A stretch of 64,000 nt of DNA from RPQJ01 sp963778185 (GTDB lineage: Bacteria > Pseudomonadota > Gammaproteobacteria > Steroidobacterales > Steroidobacteraceae): contig CAVZTF010000001.1 in assembly GCA_963778185.1 (NCBI GenBank), forward strand, positions 62,001-126,000, written 5' to 3'. This document shows positions 27,474-36,449 of the stretch, piece after piece; position 1 is the stretch's first letter, and each line of letters begins with the position of its first letter. Made by a program: the position numbers and the translations under genes. The notes beneath the pieces were generated by a model. The model had not been told where the DNA came from, made no database searches, and saw nothing but the letters and a program-made list of their open reading frames with translations.

Positions 27474-28841
27474 TCAGACGCCGCGGGCGAGCTTCGCGGC
27501 GAGGCCCAGGTAGCTCGCGGGCGTCATGGCGCACAGGCGGCGCTTCTCGGCGTCGGGAATCGGCAGTCCGTCGACGAATTTCGCCACCGCGGCCGCGTCG
27601 ACGCTGCGACCGCGCGTGAGCGCCTTCAACTGCTCGTACGCGTCGGGGACGGCGTAGCGGCGCATCACCGTCTGGATCGGCTCGGCGAGCAGTTCCCAGT
27701 TGGCGTCGAGGTCCGCGGCGAGCCGGTCGCGCGACACCTCGAGCCGCGCGAGCCCGCGCAGGACCGACTGCACGGCGAGGTCCGCGTGCGCGAGGGCGAC
27801 GCCGATGTTGCGCTGCACGGTCGAGTCGGTCAGGTCGCGCTGCCAGCGCGAGACGGGAAGCTTGTCGGCCATGAAGCGCAGCAGGGCATTGGCGACGCCG
27901 AAATTGCCCTCGGCATTCTCGAAGTCGATCGGGTTGACCTTGTGCGGCATCGTCGAGGACCCGACCTCGCCGGCCACCACCTTCTGGCGGAAGTAGCCGA
28001 TGGAGATGTAGCTCCAGAAGTCGCGGCACAGGTCGACCTGCACGGAGTTGCAGCGGGCGAGCGCGTCGAAGTACTCCGCCATCCAGTCGTGCGGTTCGAT
28101 CTGCGTCGTGTACGGATTGAAGACGAGCCCGAGCGACTCGACGAACCGGCGCGTGAGCGACGCCCAGTCGATGTCCGGGTAGGCGGCCACGTGCGCGTTG
28201 AAGTTGCCGACGGCGCCGTTCATCTTGCCGCGGATCGGCACTTTCGCCAGCACGTCGCGCGACTGGCGGAGGCGGTGCGCAAACACGGCGACCTCCTTGC
28301 CGAGCGTCGTCGGCGTCGCCGGCTGGCCGTGGGTCCGGGACATCATCGCGTCGTCGGCATGCGCGTGGGCCATCGCGCGCAGGCCGTCCACGAGCGTGTC
28401 GATGCGCGGCAGCAGCACCTGCCCGCGCGCGTCGTGGCCGAGCAGGGCATAGGAGAGGTTGTTGATGTCCTCGGAGGTACAGGCGAAGTGAACGAACTCG
28501 AGCCGCGGCCGCCACGCCGCGTGCTCGCCGAGGCGCCCCTTGATGAAGTACTCGACCGACTTGACGTCGTGGTTGGTCTCGCGCTCGATGGCCTTGACGG
28601 CGGCGGCGTCCGCCTCGCCGAAGCCGGAGGAGATGCGAGCCGCCACCGCAAGGTCGTCGGCGGAGAGGCTCTTGAGCTCCGGCACGCCCGGGTGCGCCGC
28701 AAGCACCTGCAGCCAGGCGATCTCCACGCGCACCCGCGCCCGGATCAGCCCGGCCTCGCTGAAGAGCTCGCGCAATTCGGTGCAACGGGAGGCGTAGCGT
28801 CCGTCCACCGGAGACAGTGCCGTCAGGGGGGTGAGGCTCAT
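27474..28841 (-). CDS. purB: Adenylosuccinate lyase
   Basis: This enzyme cleaves SAICAR and adenylosuccinate with release of fumarate in purine synthesis. At 455 residues it is the length of E. coli PurB (456). It starts MSLTPLTALSPVDGRYASRC. RTHGQPATPTTLGKE holds a catalytic His, and GSSTMPHKVNPIDFENAEGN is the fumarase/aspartase-family signature with the mobile catalytic Ser. It is divergent from fumC, another member of the same superfamily. Confidence 0.97.
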   Translation of the reverse strand: MSLTPLTALSPVDGRYASRCTELRELFSEAGLIRARVRVEIAWLQVLAAHPGVPELKSLSADDLAVAARISSGFGEADAAAVKAIERETNHDVKSVEYFIKGRLGEHAAWRPRLEFVHFACTSEDINNLSYALLGHDARGQVLLPRIDTLVDGLRAMAHAHADDAMMSRTHGQPATPTTLGKEVAVFAHRLRQSRDVLAKVPIRGKMNGAVGNFNAHVAAYPDIDWASLTRRFVESLGLVFNPYTTQIEPHDWMAEYFDALARCNSVQVDLCRDFWSYISIGYFRQKVVAGEVGSSTMPHKVNPIDFENAEGNFGVANALLRFMADKLPVSRWQRDLTDSTVQRNIGVALAHADLAVQSVLRGLARLEVSRDRLAADLDANWELLAEPIQTVMRRYAVPDAYEQLKALTRGRSVDAAAVAKFVDGLPIPDAEKRRLCAMTPASYLGLAAKLARGV

Positions 28842-28860
28842 GCGGGAATCCGGGAGGTGT

Positions 28861-28866
28861 TACGAT
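28861..28866 (+). promoter_or_regulatory. -10 element upstream of fumC
   Basis: TACGAT lies on the plus strand 59 nt before the chosen fumC ATG and 5 nt before an in-frame ATG at 28872. The -35 is not clear. Confidence 0.35.
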
Positions 28867-28925
28867 TCCGGATGATACCGCAGGGCCCCTGCAAGGCGCC
28901 TGTGTACTCTCCGGAGCCGAACCGC

Positions 28926-30332
28926 ATGTCCGCAGACGAGTTTCGCGTGGAGCGCGACAGCATGGGCGAGCTGCGCGTCCCGGCCTGGGCGCTGTGGGGC
29001 GCGCAGACCCAGCGCGCGATCCAGAACTTCCCCATCAGCGGCCTCGTCATGCCGCGTGGATTCATCCGCGCGCTGGGCCTGGTGAAATGGGCCGCGGCGG
29101 GCGCGAACCTCGAGCTCGGCGACCTCGACCGGGTGCGCGCCTTCGCGATCCAGCGGGCCGCGCTCGAGGTCGCCGAGGGACGGCACGACGCCCACTTCCC
29201 GGTGGACGTCTTCCAGACCGGCTCGGGCACCAGCAGCAACATGAACGCGAACGAGGTGATCGCGCGCCTCGCCACGCAGTATTCGGGCGGCTCGCCGGTG
29301 CACCCGAACGACGACGTCAACCGCAGTCAGAGCAGCAACGACGTCGTCCCCACCGTGATCCACCTGAGCGCCGCGCTCGCCATCGGCGAGCAGCTGTTGC
29401 CGGCGTTGAAGGAGCTCGCCGAGACGATCGGCCGCAAGGCCGGCGACGTCGGCGATATCGTCAAGACCGGCCGCACGCACCTGATGGACGCCATGCCGCT
29501 CACGCTCGGCCAGGAGATGGGGGCGTGGCGCACGCAGGTCGACGACGGCATCGCCCGCCTGCAGTCCGTGCGCACCCGGCTCCACTGCCTCGCCCAGGGC
29601 GGGACGGCGGTCGGCACCGGCGTCAATGCGCCACCCGAGTTTGCCGCGAAGTTCGCCGTGCTGCTGTCGCGGCAGACGGGTCTCGACCTGCGGACGAGCC
29701 GCGACCTGCGCGCGGCGCTCGCCTCGCAGGACACGGCCGTCGAGGTCTCCGGGCACCTGCGTACGCTGGCCGTGAGCCTGATGAAGATCTCGAACGACCT
29801 GCGCTGGATGAACAGTGGCCCGCTCGCGGGTCTCGCGGAAATCGCTTTGCCCGCGCTGCAGCCGGGCAGCAGCATCATGCCCGGCAAGGTCAATCCGGTG
29901 GTGCCGGAAGCGGTCGCGATGGTGGCCGCGCAGGTGATCGGCAACGACCTGACCGTGACCGTCGCGGGCCAGTCGGGCAATTTCCAGCTGAACGTGATGC
30001 TGCCCGTGATCGCGTTCAACCTGCTGCAGAGCAGCGAGTTGCTCGCGAACGCGTCCCGCACCCTGGCCCGCAGCGCAATCGCCGGCTTCGCGGTGAATTC
30101 GCGCCAGGTCGCGGCGGCCCTCGATCGCAACCCGATGCTGGTCACGGCGCTGAACCCGGTGATCGGCTACGACAAGGCCGCGGCGATCGCCAAGCGCGCG
30201 TATGCGGAGAACCGTCCGGTGCGCGAGGTGGCCGCCGAGATGACCGACCTCGGCGAGGAACGGCTGGCAAGGCTGCTCGATCCAGCCAACCTCACCCGTG
30301 GCGGGGTGCGAAGCGGCGATTCGGGAGGCTGA
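28926..30332 (+). CDS. fumC: Class II fumarate hydratase
   Basis: This oxygen-stable enzyme hydrates fumarate to malate. From ATG 28926 (GGAG upstream) it has 468 residues and starts MSADEFRVERDSMGELRVPA. It has FQTGSGTSSNMNANEVIA, KTGRTHLMDAMPLTLGQE and the signature GSSIMPGKVNPVVPEAV. An in-frame ATG at 28872 directly after a -10 hexamer would add 18 residues (MIPQGPCKAP...) that are not family-like. The nudL start follows the stop directly. Confidence 0.96.
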   Translation: MSADEFRVERDSMGELRVPAWALWGAQTQRAIQNFPISGLVMPRGFIRALGLVKWAAAGANLELGDLDRVRAFAIQRAALEVAEGRHDAHFPVDVFQTGSGTSSNMNANEVIARLATQYSGGSPVHPNDDVNRSQSSNDVVPTVIHLSAALAIGEQLLPALKELAETIGRKAGDVGDIVKTGRTHLMDAMPLTLGQEMGAWRTQVDDGIARLQSVRTRLHCLAQGGTAVGTGVNAPPEFAAKFAVLLSRQTGLDLRTSRDLRAALASQDTAVEVSGHLRTLAVSLMKISNDLRWMNSGPLAGLAEIALPALQPGSSIMPGKVNPVVPEAVAMVAAQVIGNDLTVTVAGQSGNFQLNVMLPVIAFNLLQSSELLANASRTLARSAIAGFAVNSRQVAAALDRNPMLVTALNPVIGYDKAAAIAKRAYAENRPVREVAAEMTDLGEERLARLLDPANLTRGGVRSGDSGG

Positions 30333-30983
30333 TTGACCGCCCGCCCGCAACACCACGGCCGCGACCTCCGGCAGACGATCGAATTGCGCCTGCGCGGCAG
30401 CACCCCCGGCGCAGCGCCACGCTGGCCGTGGGCCTCGAAGATCACGGACGAGCAGTTCGCCGAGCTCCGCAGCAGCTTCCCGGCGGAGATGCACCGCGCG
30501 GCGGTGCTCATGCCCATCGTGGACCGGCCCCTCGGGCTCACGCTGCTCCTCACCCAGCGCGCGTCGCACCTGAAGAACCACCCCGGGCAGATCAGCTTTC
30601 CGGGCGGTCGCATGGAGGCGGGGGACGCCGGGGCCTGGGAGGCTGCGCTGCGCGAGACCGAGGAGGAGATCGGGCTCGACCGCGAGTACGTCACGCTCGC
30701 GGGGTACCTGCACGATCACCTGGTGATCTCGGGCTACACGGTGACGCCGGTGGTCGCCTTCGTGCGGCCGGGCTTCGAGCTGCGGCTCGACGCGACCGAG
30801 GTCGACGACGTGTTCGAGGTCCCGCTCGAGTACGTGCTCGATGCCGCCAACCACGTGGTGCGCGAGCGCAGGTTCGGCGGCCACTCGTTCATTGCGCACG
30901 ACATCCCCTACCAGGGCCGCAACATCTGGGGCGCCACCGCGGGCATGGTGATGTCGCTGTACCGACTCGTCCGGGAGGACTGA
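30333..30983 (+). CDS. nudL: CoA pyrophosphohydrolase of the Nudix family
   Basis: This enzyme hydrolyses CoA and its oxidised forms to 4'-phosphopantetheine and 3',5'-ADP. It starts with TTG at 30333, immediately after the fumC stop, with GGGAGG upstream. The protein has 216 residues. LTQRASHLKNHPGQISFPGG is the NudL-specific UPF0035 motif, followed by the Nudix box ALRETEEEIGLDREYV. Confidence 0.93.
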   Translation: MTARPQHHGRDLRQTIELRLRGSTPGAAPRWPWASKITDEQFAELRSSFPAEMHRAAVLMPIVDRPLGLTLLLTQRASHLKNHPGQISFPGGRMEAGDAGAWEAALRETEEEIGLDREYVTLAGYLHDHLVISGYTVTPVVAFVRPGFELRLDATEVDDVFEVPLEYVLDAANHVVRERRFGGHSFIAHDIPYQGRNIWGATAGMVMSLYRLVRED

Positions 30984-30986
30984 GCG

Positions 30987-31766
30987 ATGTCCATCGCGCG
31001 TCTGCTCCACATCATGGCCCGGCTGCGGGATCCCGAGCGTGGCTGTCCCTGGGACCGTGAGCAGACCTGGGCCACGATCGCACCGCACAGCATCGAGGAG
31101 GCCTACGAGCTGGCCGACGCGATCGCGCGCGGTGAGGCGGCGCAGGTCCGCGACGAGCTGGGGGACCTGCTCTTCCAGGTGGTCTTCCAGGCGCGCATCG
31201 CCGAGGAGCAGGGCCTCTTCGCCTTCGCGGACGTCGCCGCCGCCATCGCCGACAAGCTCGAGCGGCGGCATCCGCACGTGTTCGGCGACGCGACCATCGG
31301 CAACGCCGCGGAACAGACCGCGGCCTGGGAAATGCACAAGGCGGCCGAGCGGGGCGCCGCGGGGCACCCTGCGGGCGCACTCGACGGCGTGGCGCTGGGA
31401 CTTCCGGCGCTCACTCGCGCCGCCAAGCTCGGGCAGCGCGCGGCGCGCGTCGGCTTCGACTGGCAGGACGTCACCGGCGTGCTCGACAAGGTGCTCGAGG
31501 AGGTCGGGGAGCTGCGGCAGGCAATCGCCGCCGGCGACGACCCGCACGTGCGCGAGGAACTCGGCGACTTGCTGTTCAGCATCGCCCAGGCGGCGCGGCA
31601 CCTGCGGGTCGATCCCGAAGGGGCACTGCGCGATGCGGGGGCGAAGTTCGAGCGCCGCTTCCGCCACCTGGAGGCGCAGCTCGGCGCGCACGGGCTGCAG
31701 CCGTTGGAGGTGGAGGCGGCTGACCTGGAGGCCGCATGGGCCAGGGCCAAGCAGGAGATCGGTTGA
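30987..31766 (+). CDS. mazG: Nucleoside triphosphate pyrophosphohydrolase
   Basis: This house-cleaning enzyme hydrolyses NTPs and dNTPs to monophosphates. The 259-residue protein has two MazG domains. The first contains CPWDREQTWATIAPHSIEEA and VRDELGDLLFQVVFQ, and the second contains VLEEVGELRQAI and VREELGDLLFSIAQAARHL; the EExxD metal motifs are visible. It is preceded by nudL (3-nt gap) and overlaps the hrpA start. Confidence 0.96.
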   Translation: MSIARLLHIMARLRDPERGCPWDREQTWATIAPHSIEEAYELADAIARGEAAQVRDELGDLLFQVVFQARIAEEQGLFAFADVAAAIADKLERRHPHVFGDATIGNAAEQTAAWEMHKAAERGAAGHPAGALDGVALGLPALTRAAKLGQRAARVGFDWQDVTGVLDKVLEEVGELRQAIAAGDDPHVREELGDLLFSIAQAARHLRVDPEGALRDAGAKFERRFRHLEAQLGAHGLQPLEVEAADLEAAWARAKQEIG

Positions 31767-34700
31767 CGGCGCGCGTGGCGGCGCTGCGCGACTCGCTCGA
31801 CGGCAGCCTGCTACGCGATCGCCGCAGGCTCACGGCGTGGATCGACCGGCTGGCGCGACGCGGCGCGAGGACCGACGAGCGGGAGTTCGAGCGGCTCGAG
31901 GGACAGCTGCGCGGTTCCGTCGCGCAGGTCGCGGCGCGGCGCGCCTCGATTCCCGCGATCCGCTACGACGAGACCCTGCCGGTGCACGCGCGTCGCGCCG
32001 ACATCGCCGCCGCGATCGCCGCCTCCCCGGTCACGATCGTGAGCGGCGCCACCGGCAGCGGCAAGAGCACCCAGCTGCCGAAGATCTGCCTCGAGATGGG
32101 TCGCGGCACGGCCGGCATGATCGGCCACACGCAGCCACGGCGCATCGCGGCGCAGGCGCTCGCCAACCGCGTCGCCGCCGAGATCGGCTCGTCCACGGGC
32201 GAGCTCGTCGGCTACCAGGTCCGCTTCGTCGATCGCACGAGCCCGCGCACGCTCGTCAAGCTCATGACGGACGGACTGCTGCTCAGGGAACTGGAGAGCG
32301 ATCCGCTGCTCGAGCGCTACGACACGCTGATCCTCGACGAGGCGCACGAGCGCAACCTCAACGTCGACTTCCTGCTCGGCGTGTGCAAGGGCCTGGTGCG
32401 TCGCAGGACCGAGCTGCGGGTGATCGTGACCTCGGCAACCATCGAGACGAGGCGTTTCGCCGAGTTCTTCGACGGTGCGCCGGTGATCGACGTCGAGGGC
32501 CGCGCCTATCCGGTCGAAGTGCGCTACCGGCCCCTGCAGGAGGAGGACGCCGAGGCGCCGTCGTTGCCGGAGGCCGTCGCCGCGGCGCTCGACGAACTCG
32601 ATCGCGACGGTCGCGGCCTGCGCGGCGATGCGCTGGTGTTCCTGCCCGGGGAGAAGCAGATCGCCGAGTCGCGCGATTTCCTGTCGCGCGGCGCGGGACG
32701 CGATTGGGACGTGCTGCCGCTGTATGCGCGGCTCTCCGGCGCGGAACAGGAACGCATCTTCGCGCCGCACGACCGGCGGCGGGTGGTGCTGGCCACGAAC
32801 GTCGCCGAGACCTCGCTCACGATTCCCGGCGTTCGCTTCGTCGTCGACAGCGGGCTTGCCCGGGTGAGCCGCTACAGCCCGCGGGCGAAGTTCCAGCGCC
32901 TGCCCATCGAGCCCGTCTCGCGCGCAAGCGCGGACCAGCGCAAGGGCCGCTGTGGCCGGGTGGGGGAGGGCATCTGCATCCGGCTCTATTCCGAGGAGGA
33001 CCTTGCGGCGCGCCCGCAGTACACGGATCCCGAGATCCTCCGCACCAACCTCGCGAGCCTGATCCTGCAGATGGCTGCGCTCAGCCTCGGTGCCCCCGAG
33101 GACTTTCCGTTCCTCGACGCGCCGGACACGCGCCTGCTCAACGACGGTTACCGCCTGCTGCAGGAACTGAGCGCGGTCGACGGGGAGCGCCGCATCACGC
33201 GTCTCGGCAGGCAGATGGCCGGTTTGCCGGTCGACCCGCGCCTCGCCCGCATCCTGATCGAGGCGGGCCGGCTCGGCTGTCTCACCGAGGCGCTGGTGCT
33301 CGCCGCGTTCCTGAGCATCCAGGATCCGCGGGAGCGGCCGGCGGACAAGGCGGAGGCGGCGGACGAACGACACGCCCGGTTCGCCGACGAGCGCTCGGAC
33401 TTCATCGGCGTGCTGAACCTGTGGACGGCCGCGCGCGACCAGGCAGGCGGAGGCAACCGGGCGCTCCGGCGCTGGTGCAGGGAGAATTTCCTCTCGTACC
33501 TGCGGCTGCGCGAGTGGCAGGACCTGCACGAGCAGCTTCGCGACATGACGGCAGCCCAGCAGCTGGGTGCCAACGAACAGCCGGCCGCCGGCAGCCTCCT
33601 GCACCAGGCGATCCTGAGCGGCTTCCTCGGCGGGATCGGCGTGCTGGACGAGGGACGCACCTACCTCGGCGCGCGCGACGCGAGGTTCGTCATCGCCCCG
33701 GGAACACCCCTGCAGAAGCGCTCACCGCGCTGGATCGTCGCCGCGAGCCTGGTCGAGACGCAGCGGCTCTACGCCCGGATGGTCGCCCAGGTGCAGCCCG
33801 CGTGGATCGAGTCCGCCGGTGCGCACCTCGTGCGGCGTACGTTCAGCGAGGCGCACTGGGTGCCGGAACGCGGCATGGTGGTGGCGCGCGAGACGGTATC
33901 GCTGTACGGCCGCGTGCTCTCGAGCGGCCGGATGGTGAATTTCGCCAGCGTGGACCCCGCGACGGCGCGGCGCGTCTTCGTCGAGGAGGCGCTGGTACGC
34001 CGGCAGTCGACGTTGCGCGCGGAGTTCCTGGACCACAACGACCGGGCGCGCGAGGAGATCGAAGGCATCGAGGCCAGGCTCCGGCGGCGTGACCTGCTGG
34101 CGAGCGACGATGCGCTCGCGCAGTTCTACCTCGAACGCATCCCCGAGTCGGTGGCCACCACGCGCAGCTTCGAACGCTGGTGGCACGTCGAGCAGCGCCG
34201 TAGTCCACGCCTGCTGGATGCGCCGCGGGGCATCCTGCTGGCACAGCCGCTGCCGGCATTCGCGCGGTCCGACTACCCGGACACCTGGCTCGTGGACGGC
34301 AACGAGCTCAGGCTCGCCTACGCCTTCGATCCGACGAGCCCGGACGATGGCGTCACGCTGGACGTGCCGCTGCCGCTGCTGGGTGCCCTGCACGCCGAGC
34401 GCGTCGAGTGGCTGGTGCCGGGGATGCTGCGCGAAAAGGTGATCGCGCTGCTGCGCGGCCTGTCGAAGGACCTGCGCCGCGCGCTGGTGCCGATCCCGGA
34501 TGCCGCAGGCCGCTTCCTCGCCGAAGCGACACCGGGTGAAGGATCGCTGCCGGCCCAGCTGGCGGGCTTCGTGACCCGCACGGCCGGCCAGTCGACCGAC
34601 GCGGCGCAGATCGAGGCGGTCGCGTTGCCGCCCTGGTTGCGTCTCGCGGTCCGCGTGCTGGAGGCGGGCGGACGCGAACTCGCCAGAGGGCGCGATCTCG

Positions 34701-35650
34701 ACGATTTGCGCCGCAACCTGCGCACGGCCGGGCACGCTGCCACCATCGCGGAGCCCGGCCATGCGTGGGAGCGTGAGGGGGTACGGCGCTGGGACTTCGG
34801 CGAGATCCCGCAGGAGGTCCGGGTACGATCGGCGGGTGTAACCCTGCGCATGTATCCAGGCATCGAGGAGGCCGGCGCCGCGGTCCGACTGCGCCTCTTT
34901 GCAGGTCCCCAACAGGCGATCGCGAAGACGCGTGACGGCGTCACGCGGCTGGCGGCGCTGGCCATGCCGCAGCAGCATGACCTCGTCCGGCGCAGTTGTG
35001 CGACCGATCACGACCTCGCCTTGCTGGCGGCGACGGCGGGCATGGGCAAGTGGCTGTTCGAGGAAATTGCGGACCGGGCCGTGGCGGATTCGATGGCGGT
35101 CACGGGCGACGACCTGCCGCGCACCCTCGCGCAATTCGAGGCTCGGCTCGCAGCCAGCCGGTCGCGCGTCGCCGATTGCGGCGTCGAGGTAGCCCGGGTG
35201 GCGAAGGCTGCGCTGCTTGCATTCAAGGACGCGCGTGCGGCGCTCGGCCCGCTCGCCACTCCCGCGTTCGCGGCGACTCGCGAGGCCGCGGAGCGACAGC
35301 TCCAGTCACGGCTCTCACCGGGCTGGGTGCGGCACACGCCGGAGCCCTGGTTCCACCAGTTGCCCAAGTACCTGCGGGCCGCCGCGAGGCGACTGGAGCG
35401 CCTGCGCAATGACGCGGAACGTGACCGCAGGCTGCAGGCGCAGATCGTGGTCTACGAGGCGGCGCTGCACGAGCTCGACGCGGCCGTGGACACCGGGCGG
35501 CCGGCCGTGGAGCGCGAGCGCCTGCGCTGGATGCTGGAGGAGTTCCGCGTGTCGCTCTTCGCGCAGGAGCTGCGCACGCTGGCGCCGGTTTCGGCCAAGC
35601 GCCTCGACGAGCAGGTCCGTCTCGCACGCCGGGAGGCGGGGCGGGCCTGA
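31763..35650 (+). CDS. hrpA: DEAH-box ATP-dependent RNA helicase HrpA
   Basis: This large helicase helps rescue stalled or collided ribosomes and process some mRNAs. The likely TTG start at 31763 overlaps the mazG stop and has AGGAG 6 nt upstream, giving 1295 residues (E. coli 1300). Motifs: GATGSGKSTQLPKIC (I), LILDEAHERNLN (II), VTSATIETRRF (III), VVLATNVAETSLTIPGVRFV (V) and QRKGRCGRVGEGICIRLYSE (VI). The C-terminal DUF3418 region typical of HrpA is present. Confidence 0.96.
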   Translation: MTARVAALRDSLDGSLLRDRRRLTAWIDRLARRGARTDEREFERLEGQLRGSVAQVAARRASIPAIRYDETLPVHARRADIAAAIAASPVTIVSGATGSGKSTQLPKICLEMGRGTAGMIGHTQPRRIAAQALANRVAAEIGSSTGELVGYQVRFVDRTSPRTLVKLMTDGLLLRELESDPLLERYDTLILDEAHERNLNVDFLLGVCKGLVRRRTELRVIVTSATIETRRFAEFFDGAPVIDVEGRAYPVEVRYRPLQEEDAEAPSLPEAVAAALDELDRDGRGLRGDALVFLPGEKQIAESRDFLSRGAGRDWDVLPLYARLSGAEQERIFAPHDRRRVVLATNVAETSLTIPGVRFVVDSGLARVSRYSPRAKFQRLPIEPVSRASADQRKGRCGRVGEGICIRLYSEEDLAARPQYTDPEILRTNLASLILQMAALSLGAPEDFPFLDAPDTRLLNDGYRLLQELSAVDGERRITRLGRQMAGLPVDPRLARILIEAGRLGCLTEALVLAAFLSIQDPRERPADKAEAADERHARFADERSDFIGVLNLWTAARDQAGGGNRALRRWCRENFLSYLRLREWQDLHEQLRDMTAAQQLGANEQPAAGSLLHQAILSGFLGGIGVLDEGRTYLGARDARFVIAPGTPLQKRSPRWIVAASLVETQRLYARMVAQVQPAWIESAGAHLVRRTFSEAHWVPERGMVVARETVSLYGRVLSSGRMVNFASVDPATARRVFVEEALVRRQSTLRAEFLDHNDRAREEIEGIEARLRRRDLLASDDALAQFYLERIPESVATTRSFERWWHVEQRRSPRLLDAPRGILLAQPLPAFARSDYPDTWLVDGNELRLAYAFDPTSPDDGVTLDVPLPLLGALHAERVEWLVPGMLREKVIALLRGLSKDLRRALVPIPDAAGRFLAEATPGEGSLPAQLAGFVTRTAGQSTDAAQIEAVALPPWLRLAVRVLEAGGRELARGRDLDDLRRNLRTAGHAATIAEPGHAWEREGVRRWDFGEIPQEVRVRSAGVTLRMYPGIEEAGAAVRLRLFAGPQQAIAKTRDGVTRLAALAMPQQHDLVRRSCATDHDLALLAATAGMGKWLFEEIADRAVADSMAVTGDDLPRTLAQFEARLAASRSRVADCGVEVARVAKAALLAFKDARAALGPLATPAFAATREAAERQLQSRLSPGWVRHTPEPWFHQLPKYLRAAARRLERLRNDAERDRRLQAQIVVYEAALHELDAAVDTGRPAVERERLRWMLEEFRVSLFAQELRTLAPVSAKRLDEQVRLARREAGRA

Positions 35651-35676
35651 GGGCGATGGCGCCTGCGCGAGGACGT

Positions 35677-36432
35677 TCAGTCCTTCCTGGCGTCGAGGAA
35701 CGGCCGGATGATGTCGATCGGGATCGGGAACACGATGGTGCTGGTCTTCTCGCTCGACATGTCCGCGATGGTCTGCAGGTAGCGAAGCTGCAGTGCCTTC
35801 GCGTCGGTGCCGAGGATCTGCGCGGCCTCCACGAGCTGCGCGGCCGCCTGTTTCTCGCCCTCCGCATGGATGATCTTGGCGCGGCGCGTGCGCTCCGCCT
35901 CCGCCTGCTTGGCGATGGCGCGGATCATGCTTTCGTCAAGGTCCACGTGCTTGATCTCGACGTTCGCGACCTTGATGCCCCAGGCGTCGGTCGCCTGGTC
36001 GAGGATGCGCTGGATGTCCACGTTCAGCTTCTCGCGCTGGGAGAGCATCTCGTCGAGCTCGTGCTGGCCGAGCACCGAGCGCAGCGTGGTCTGCGCGAGC
36101 TGGCTCGTGGCCTCGAACGGCACGGCCACCTGGATGATCGCCTTGGCAGGGTCGACGACGCGGAAGTAGATGACGGCGTTGACCTTCACCGACACGTTGT
36201 CGCGCGAGATGACGTCCTGCGTCGGCACGTCGAGCACGTTCACGCGCAGGTCCACTTTGACCATGCGCTGCACCAGCGGGATCAGGATGATGAGGCCGGG
36301 CCCCTTCACCCCGGTGAACCTGCCGAAAGTGAAAACCACGCCGCGCTCGTACTCGTTCAGGACCTTGAAGATCTGCGTGGCCATGATGACCAGCAGCACG
36401 GCCACGAAGGCCAGGGTCGTGAGATTGAACAT
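35677..36432 (-). CDS. Slipin (stomatin/SPFH-family) membrane protein
   Basis: This 251-residue protein has one N-terminal membrane segment (LAFVAVLLVIMATQIFKVL) followed by an SPFH domain (EYERGVVFTFGRFTGVKGPG, VPTQDVISRDNVSVKVNAVI) and a charged coiled-coil (AIAKQAEAERTRRAKIIHAE). It forms oligomers that organise membrane microdomains. The next gene upstream, 17 nt away, encodes its usual NfeD-type partner protease. Confidence 0.95.
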   Translation of the reverse strand: MFNLTTLAFVAVLLVIMATQIFKVLNEYERGVVFTFGRFTGVKGPGLIILIPLVQRMVKVDLRVNVLDVPTQDVISRDNVSVKVNAVIYFRVVDPAKAIIQVAVPFEATSQLAQTTLRSVLGQHELDEMLSQREKLNVDIQRILDQATDAWGIKVANVEIKHVDLDESMIRAIAKQAEAERTRRAKIIHAEGEKQAAAQLVEAAQILGTDAKALQLRYLQTIADMSSEKTSTIVFPIPIDIIRPFLDARKD

Positions 36433-36449
36433 CGTAGTACTCTCCTGGT

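Noticed and set aside
28860..31691. A 943-codon open frame antisense to fumC-nudL-mazG
   Set aside because: It is a GC-rich shadow frame (Arg/Ala/Val/His-rich) over three well-supported genes, with no family resemblance.
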